Assembly: GCA_016763215.1 (NCBI GenBank)
Contig: JAESUF010000351.1
Span: forward strand, 1 to 10,308
From: Flavobacteriaceae bacterium
GTDB lineage: Bacteria; Bacteroidota; Bacteroidia; Flavobacteriales; Flavobacteriaceae
Reading direction: 5' to 3'
DNA length: 10,308 nucleotides
Shown here: positions 5,776 to 10,308 of the stretch, piece by piece
Numbering within the stretch: the first letter of the stretch is position 1
Layout of the letters: the number at the start of each line of letters is the position of its first letter
Program-made: the position numbers and the translations under genes
The notes under the pieces: generated by a model
The model's database searches: none
The model's input: the letters and a program-made list of their open reading frames with translations, nothing else
Told to the model about the DNA's origin: nothing

Positions 5776-6228
5776 TTAGATACTATCTCTAATTTGTGTG
5801 ATAAGTTCAATAATTTCTTTCTTCTCTTTTTCAGATAGTTTTGCATCTCCGTGAATTAAAGTATAAGACCATAATGGCATTTTATCACCTTTAATTTGAC
5901 TAATAATTGATTTTAATTTACTTTTCTTTCTCCTATTTGAATAATCTCCCCACTCGTTAAAATTCAATTCTTTTTTTCCATCTTTTATATGATTTTCTAA
6001 AAACCAAGCCACGGGCTGTATTTTATTATACCAAGGGTACGCTGTATTATTACTATAACAATCATAACATGGTCCCTGTAATTTTTTTTTGATATTATTT
6101 GGAATATTATATATCATCATAAACTCAGTTTTAGGTACAGTTTTACTTTGATTACGAATTGTGGGAATAAATTGTATTCCCACAAATGCAACCAATAGAA
6201 CCCGTGCAATGATTTTAAAAATTTTCAT
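5776..6228 (-). CDS. Haem_bd-domain protein with CxxCY in place of CxxCH
   Basis: A 150-residue protein with an N-terminal hydrophobic segment (about 6-22) that is an uncleaved anchor or signal. It matches the Haem_bd family through GPCYDCYSNNTAYPWY (52-67), IQPVAWFLENHIKDGKKELNFNEW (70-93) and MPLWSYTLIHGDAKLSEKEK (117-136). In the family as I know it the first block is CxxCHSN, a c-type haem attachment motif. Here C54 and C57 are present but position 58 is Tyr (codon tat, one base from cat His). Without the His the normal proximal haem ligand is missing. The protein may hold haem differently, bind another metal through the two Cys, or be losing function. H80, M117 and H126 remain as possible ligands. 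Its ATG directly follows the TAA of the DUF3347 gene (TAAATG), so the two are probably translated together. Confidence 0.88.
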   Translation of the reverse strand: MKIFKIIARVLLVAFVGIQFIPTIRNQSKTVPKTEFMMIYNIPNNIKKKLQGPCYDCYSNNTAYPWYNKIQPVAWFLENHIKDGKKELNFNEWGDYSNRRKKSKLKSIISQIKGDKMPLWSYTLIHGDAKLSEKEKKEIIELITQIRDSI

Positions 6229-6816
6229 TTAATTAATTTGTTTTTTCATACTACCACACTTTAACGTACTTGCACCATAATATGGATTCTTAATCTCCTT
6301 AACTTCACTTAACCAATATGCTCCTTTATTGTTATTTGCCATAGGACAAAAATCTTGATACAACGTTTTTTCTGTACCAAGTAGAACAACTAAATCGTTG
6401 ATGTCTGTACTCAAAGCCTCAAAATGTTCTCTTTGGTGTGCTATTGGGCTTTTAACTATATGCTCTGCTTGTTCTTTTGCACTTTCATATATTTCCATAT
6501 AGTCTTTATGCGTTTCATTCGATAATTTTGCCATATCAAATTTTGAAAAAGCCGTTAGCATTGCAGTAGCTCCTTTTGCTGCATTATTCTTATTGTCTGC
6601 TACCAAACCATTTTTAATTTGAATATAAGCTTCAATAATTGGTGTGGTTCCTTCATTTTTTTGAACATTGGCTTCAATTGTTCGAATTTCCTTTTTAGAA
6701 GATTCATTATGATGTCCATCATTATTGTTATGGTCTTTTTTAGCATCTTTACATGATACTGTTGTTAGCATTAATCCTAATACTAATACTCCTAAAATTG
6801 TTTTCACTACCTTCAT
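6229..6816 (-). CDS. Stand-alone DUF3347 lipoprotein
   Basis: A 195-residue lipoprotein: signal 1-21, lipobox TVSC with C22, then a His/Asn/Lys-rich linker (23-45, with H29, H35, H36). Residues about 55-190 are a DUF3347 domain: a helical first part (PIIEAYIQIKNGLVADN, then alternating helices to about 150), the signature FCPMANNNKGAYWLS (156-170) and NPYYGASTLKCGSM (177-190). The two conserved Cys are C157 and C187. The same domain forms the C-terminus of the CusB protein in this operon, and the DNA of the NPYYG block shares a 16-base identity (6273-6288 against 713-728). DUF3347 proteins recur with metal efflux genes in Bacteroidota, where a metal-binding or adaptor-stabilising role is plausible but unproven. 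It starts 34 bases after tolC; I see no convincing promoter in that AT-rich gap. Confidence 0.9.
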   Translation of the reverse strand: MKVVKTILGVLVLGLMLTTVSCKDAKKDHNNNDGHHNESSKKEIRTIEANVQKNEGTTPIIEAYIQIKNGLVADNKNNAAKGATAMLTAFSKFDMAKLSNETHKDYMEIYESAKEQAEHIVKSPIAHQREHFEALSTDINDLVVLLGTEKTLYQDFCPMANNNKGAYWLSEVKEIKNPYYGASTLKCGSMKKQIN

Positions 6817-6850
6817 TTTCTTTGATTTATATTAATATAATAATTGAATT

Positions 6851-8086
6851 TTAGTTTGTTAAATAATTAATAATCGTTGATTGGATATAATAATTTTTAA
6901 TAGACTCTATTTGATTTATTTGAAACTTTAATTGCAATTCTTGAATGTCTAACACATCTTTAAAATCAATTGTTCCTGTTTCATAACTCTTAATTAAAAT
7001 GTTTTCAGCATTTTTTGCTTGTTGTAAGTTTTTAACTTGTGTATCATAGCTAATTCTCGATGCTATTCTTTGGTTTACGGCTTTGTCTAAAAGTGTTTCT
7101 AATCGATTCAATCGGCCTTGTTTCTGAAACGTTATTTCCTCTTGTAGTAACTTATTCTGTTTTGTTTTAGAATTGTATTTTTTATTGAAAATTGGAATTG
7201 AGAGGCTCACCATGGGCATGATAATATCTTTTCCATTGTCCCCAAAACTCATGTTAGGACGTTCTGAAACGGCGATATAATCTAAACCAAACCCAATCAT
7301 AGGTTTACGCTCTTTTTGATTTAACAATTCAGATTGTTCCACAGATTGAAATAGTTTTTCATACTTCATTAACTCAGGATGTATGTTAAGACGTTCAATA
7401 TTTATTTCTACTTCTTCTTTTGGAAGTAGTAGATTACTTACTGTTGCGACTTTAATATCTTTTGCTCTATTTAACAACTTATTAAGCTGCGTTTGTTCTG
7501 CTACAAAATATCTAGCTAAAACTTGTTTTAACTGTTCTAAATCATTTTGCCTCATTTGCAACCTCAACACATCTACAACCGATGCTTTATCAACTTCTAC
7601 AGATTTTAACGCCATAATTTCATACGTCTTTAACAATGCGATATTCTGATTCAAAATATCTTGTTTTACTTTCAATTCATAGAGCCTATAATACGATTGC
7701 GATACAGAAACAATCAATTTTCGCTTTGCGATAGTTATATCTACATATTTTGTATCAGCGATTGAGCTTACATAGTTTTGTCTCGCAGTAATAGCTCCAA
7801 ATGAGGGTAACATTTGATTGACAGAAACTTTGAATCTTTGAGCTCCTGTTCGTGTCTCTGGTTCACTAACAAAAAAACCGACACCAAACTTGGTATCTGG
7901 TAAGGTATTCACCTCATTAATTTTTTCCGAAGCTATTTTATACTTCAACTCAAATATTTGAATTTCGGGGTTGCTCTTTAACGCCTCTTCTATTAATAAA
8001 TCTAACTGTTGTGCATTTGTAACTAAACTCAAGAAACAAGAAATAAGAAATAACGACGTTTTTATATAAAATTGTTTGCGTTTCAT
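6851..8086 (-). CDS. TolC-family outer-membrane efflux channel (CusC-like)
   Basis: A 411-residue outer-membrane factor that forms the exit duct of the tripartite pump. Residues 1-25 are a signal peptide, with probable cleavage after TNA before QQ. The rest shows the two-fold TolC repeat of long amphipathic helices. The first repeat begins LDLLIEEALKSNPEIQIFELKYKIASEKINEVNTLPD and has long coiled-coil helices around 110-215. The second begins near NIERLNIHPELMKYEKLFQSVEQSELL and continues to GTIDFKDVLDIQELQLKFQINQIESIKNYY at the C-terminus. VSLSIPIFNKKYNSKTK is the usual second beta-hairpin and helix entry. Its length is a little short of proteobacterial CusC (about 450). The start overlaps the cusA stop as ATGA, indicating translational coupling with the pump. 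A second, truncated copy of its 3' end lies at 5192-5230. Confidence 0.93.
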   Translation of the reverse strand: MKRKQFYIKTSLFLISCFLSLVTNAQQLDLLIEEALKSNPEIQIFELKYKIASEKINEVNTLPDTKFGVGFFVSEPETRTGAQRFKVSVNQMLPSFGAITARQNYVSSIADTKYVDITIAKRKLIVSVSQSYYRLYELKVKQDILNQNIALLKTYEIMALKSVEVDKASVVDVLRLQMRQNDLEQLKQVLARYFVAEQTQLNKLLNRAKDIKVATVSNLLLPKEEVEINIERLNIHPELMKYEKLFQSVEQSELLNQKERKPMIGFGLDYIAVSERPNMSFGDNGKDIIMPMVSLSIPIFNKKYNSKTKQNKLLQEEITFQKQGRLNRLETLLDKAVNQRIASRISYDTQVKNLQQAKNAENILIKSYETGTIDFKDVLDIQELQLKFQINQIESIKNYYIQSTIINYLTN

Positions 8087-10308
8087 TTTGCTATTCTTTT
8101 AAGTTGAACTTCTGCTCTCCAGCTAAATAATACTGGTACAACAAATAATGTAATCAAGGCAATCAGCATTCCTCCAAAACTAGGAATCGCCATAGGAATC
8201 ATAATATCGCTACCTCTCCCTGTTGATGTGAGAACTGGTAATAGTGCCAATATGGTCGTTGCTGTTGTCATTAAACAAGGTCGAATCCTTTTCTCTCCTG
8301 CTTCAACAATAGAGGCTCTAATGTCTTTTTTGTTTGCAGGTTTATTTCTTTCAAACGTTTGTGTTAAATAAGTTGCCATCACCACACCGTCATCTGTTGC
8401 AATTCCAAACAAGGCAATAAAACCAACCCAAACAGCAACACTTAAATTAATTGTATGCATCTGAAATAACTCTCGTAGGTTTTCACCAAAAAAGCTAAAA
8501 TTTAAAAACCAATCTTGTCCATAGAGCCATATCATAATAAACCCTCCAGCAAATGCGACAGCAATTCCTGTAAAGACCATCAAAGAAGTAGCTACTGAAC
8601 GGAATTGAAAATAAAGGATTAAAAAGATAATTCCTAAAGCAAGCGGAACGACCATTGATAATGTTTTCTCTGCTCGTAATTGATTTTCATAAGTTCCTGT
8701 AAATTGATAATTAATTCCTTTAGGGACAATTAATTCTCCTGAATCGATTTTCCCTTGAATTAAAGCTTGTGCATTTTCAACCACATTTACTTCTGCAAAA
8801 CCATCCAGTTTATCAAACAACACATAACCAACTAAAGAGCTGTCTTCACTTTTAATCACTTGCGGACCTCGTTCGTAACGAATCGTAGCCAGCTCACCTA
8901 AAGGAACAGGATTTCCTTTTTCTATAGGGATATAAATTTGTTTTAAATCTGTTGGGCTACTTCTCAATTCTCTAGGATAGCGAACACGAATACCGTAACG
9001 TTCTCTTCCTTCAACTGTTTGTGTTATCACCATTCCTCCAATAGCTATTTTTAAAACACTTTGTACATCTTCTATTGAAATTCCATAACGAGCAATTTTA
9101 CCTCTGTCAATATCAATTAATAAATATGGTTTTCCAACGATACGGTCTGCAAAAACAGCTTCAACTTTTACACCTTCCGCTTGTTTTAAAAGCCCTTCTA
9201 ATTGTACTCCAAAAGCTTCAATTTTTTTTAAATCTTGTCCTTTTACTTTAATCCCCATTGGAGCACGCATTCCTGTTTGTAACATAACCAAACGAGTCTC
9301 TATGGGTTGTAATTTCGGTGCAGAAGTAACACCTGGTAATTTGGTCACACGAACAATTTCTTTCCAAATATCATTCGGTGATTTTATTTCTGGTCGCCAG
9401 TTTCGATAAAACTCTCCATTAGAATCTTCTATGAGCTGAGACCTTTCGATTGTGCTCATAGCAACATTCTCTGAAGTATTTGGATTCCCAACAGAACTTC
9501 CGTTTTTTAATTCAAAATACCCTTTATCATTTATTTTATAACGTTGACGTTTCCCTTTAGCATTCAACATAAATTCAGATTTATACTGAATCATATTTTC
9601 ATACATCGATAGTGGAGCTGGGTCTAAAGCAGATTCTGTTCGTCCAGCTTTACCTACTACAGTTTTAATCTCTGGAATGCTTGCCACTGCCATATCTAGC
9701 TGTTGTAACACTCGTTTGTTTTGTTCAACTCCTGAATGTGGCATCGACGTAGGCATTAACAAGAATGAACCTTCATTTAAAGAGGGCATAAACTCTTTTC
9801 CAGTGTCTCTTAAGATCAGAAAGCCCAGAACAACAATCGCTGTAGGGATAGATAAAAACAATACTTTATTTTCTAGTGCCCAACGTAATATTCGAGTACA
9901 GTTTTTTCTAAACAGCGTAAATACACCTAACAATCCAAAACAAATAAGTCCAACAAAAATCAGATTCCAAAAGATACTTTTATCAACTCCTAAAGGCCTC
10001 CAATACTCTGCCAAAAGAAATACAATTGCGACAGCTGAAATGGTAATGTTTATAAAATTTGCCTTTTTCTCAGAAAGTTTTTGATTCAATTTTAAAAGAG
10101 AAGTTACTCCAAAAGCTATTAAAACAAACCCTAGCCAATAACCAGATACTACAGTTACTACTCCTAAGAAAGCTAAGGCTCCATTTAGAAGAGAACTACT
10201 TGTTTTTCTTGTCCGTTGCTTTCTAAATAAAAAGGCAGCAAATGGTGGTATTAAAAACAGTGCTACAATAATGGAAGCTGTTAACGCAAATGTTTTTGTA
10301 AATGCTAA
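8083..10308 (-). CDS. cusA: CusA/CzcA-type heavy-metal RND efflux pump, 5' end outside the window
   Basis: The inner-membrane proton-driven pump of the metal efflux complex. 741 residues are visible and the frame stays open to the right edge, so roughly the first third to 40% of the protein is missing. The visible chain starts in a membrane helix (LAFTKTFALTASIIVALFLIPPF), passes two or three more hydrophobic segments, and enters the second periplasmic domain (FMPSLNEGSFLLMPTSMP, AGRTESALDPAPLSMYE, IETRLVMLQTGMRAPMGIKV, YGIRVRYPRELR, LGELATIRYERGP). It ends with the last membrane bundle, including GFIALFGIATDDGVVMATYL and KRIRPCLMTTATTILALLPVL...GRGSDIMIPMAIP. These are hallmarks of the HME-RND family. 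TTG at 10089 should not be taken as the start because typical CusA sequence continues upstream of it. The metal may be Cu(I)/Ag(I), but divalent metals are possible (see findings). Confidence 0.95.
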   Translation of the reverse strand, partial: LAFTKTFALTASIIVALFLIPPFAAFLFRKQRTRKTSSSLLNGALAFLGVVTVVSGYWLGFVLIAFGVTSLLKLNQKLSEKKANFINITISAVAIVFLLAEYWRPLGVDKSIFWNLIFVGLICFGLLGVFTLFRKNCTRILRWALENKVLFLSIPTAIVVLGFLILRDTGKEFMPSLNEGSFLLMPTSMPHSGVEQNKRVLQQLDMAVASIPEIKTVVGKAGRTESALDPAPLSMYENMIQYKSEFMLNAKGKRQRYKINDKGYFELKNGSSVGNPNTSENVAMSTIERSQLIEDSNGEFYRNWRPEIKSPNDIWKEIVRVTKLPGVTSAPKLQPIETRLVMLQTGMRAPMGIKVKGQDLKKIEAFGVQLEGLLKQAEGVKVEAVFADRIVGKPYLLIDIDRGKIARYGISIEDVQSVLKIAIGGMVITQTVEGRERYGIRVRYPRELRSSPTDLKQIYIPIEKGNPVPLGELATIRYERGPQVIKSEDSSLVGYVLFDKLDGFAEVNVVENAQALIQGKIDSGELIVPKGINYQFTGTYENQLRAEKTLSMVVPLALGIIFLILYFQFRSVATSLMVFTGIAVAFAGGFIMIWLYGQDWFLNFSFFGENLRELFQMHTINLSVAVWVGFIALFGIATDDGVVMATYLTQTFERNKPANKKDIRASIVEAGEKRIRPCLMTTATTILALLPVLTSTGRGSDIMIPMAIPSFGGMLIALITLFVVPVLFSWRAEVQLKRIAK

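Noticed and set aside
6817..6850. Internal promoter in the AT-rich gap between tolC and the DUF3347 gene
   Set aside because: I looked for the Bacteroidota pattern TTG-spacer-TAnnTTTG on the minus strand and found no convincing match; AT-richness alone is not evidence.
8035..8050. LISC at residues 14-17 of the TolC protein as a lipobox
   Set aside because: The Cys is inside the hydrophobic core of the signal and is followed by FLSLVTNA-QQ, which fits a type I cleavage site better.
8083..10089. CusA starting at TTG 10089 as a complete 668-residue protein
   Set aside because: The frame is open through to base 10308 and the upstream translation (TKTFALTASIIVALFLIPPFA) is typical internal CusA sequence, so the TTG is an internal Leu codon and the gene is cut by the window edge.

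Overview
The window comes from an AT-rich Bacteroidota genome, most likely a member of the Flavobacteriaceae. The evidence is the protein families present (DUF3347, DUF2911, Haem_bd, PepSY membrane proteins, HMA-MauE fusions, CusA/CusB/TolC of Bacteroidota type), A-rich leaders in place of clear Shine-Dalgarno sites, and many short lipoproteins with a C-K/T/S start to the mature chain. I cannot name a genus.

Layout: the left 160 bases hold a GC-rich stretch (about 67% G+C over bases 31-90) folded as a nested hairpin. It runs directly into a plus-strand tRNA with a CAT anticodon. The tRNA is followed by a perfect 26-base palindrome that can end transcription from both sides. Everything from base 218 to the right edge is one tightly packed minus-strand gene series. 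In transcription order it is: a CusA-type RND pump (5' end outside the window), a TolC-family outer-membrane channel, a stand-alone DUF3347 lipoprotein, a Haem_bd protein, an NTF2-like lipoprotein, an acetolactate-decarboxylase-like lipoprotein, an HMA-MauE membrane fusion, a DUF2911 lipoprotein, a PepSY membrane protein, a CusB-type adaptor with an N-terminal metal-binding domain and a C-terminal DUF3347 domain, and an HMA lipoprotein. Gaps are at most 44 bases. Two junctions are ATGA overlaps and one is a direct TAA-ATG abutment, so the series reads as a single operon. No regulator or promoter is visible; both probably lie beyond the right edge.

How the genes fit together: CusA, CusB and TolC should form a tripartite efflux pump for a soft metal, Cu(I)/Ag(I) being the best guess, with Co/Zn/Cd possible. 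The surrounding proteins are nearly all periplasmic or membrane-bound, and several carry Cys, His or Met clusters: two HMA domains, a CxxC/CxxC metal-binding domain, two DUF3347 copies and a His-rich lipoprotein. They look like a periplasmic metal capture and hand-off set that feeds the pump.

The points most worth a second look are these. A 39-base remnant of the tolC 3' end sits between the NTF2-like and ALDC-like genes, showing that the operon was assembled by duplication and rearrangement. The ALDC-like lipoprotein keeps the zinc HxH...H site but seems to lack other catalytic parts. The Haem_bd protein has CxxCY in place of CxxCH. The tRNA has a poorly paired acceptor stem, and its 5' strand forms part of the GC-rich hairpin.
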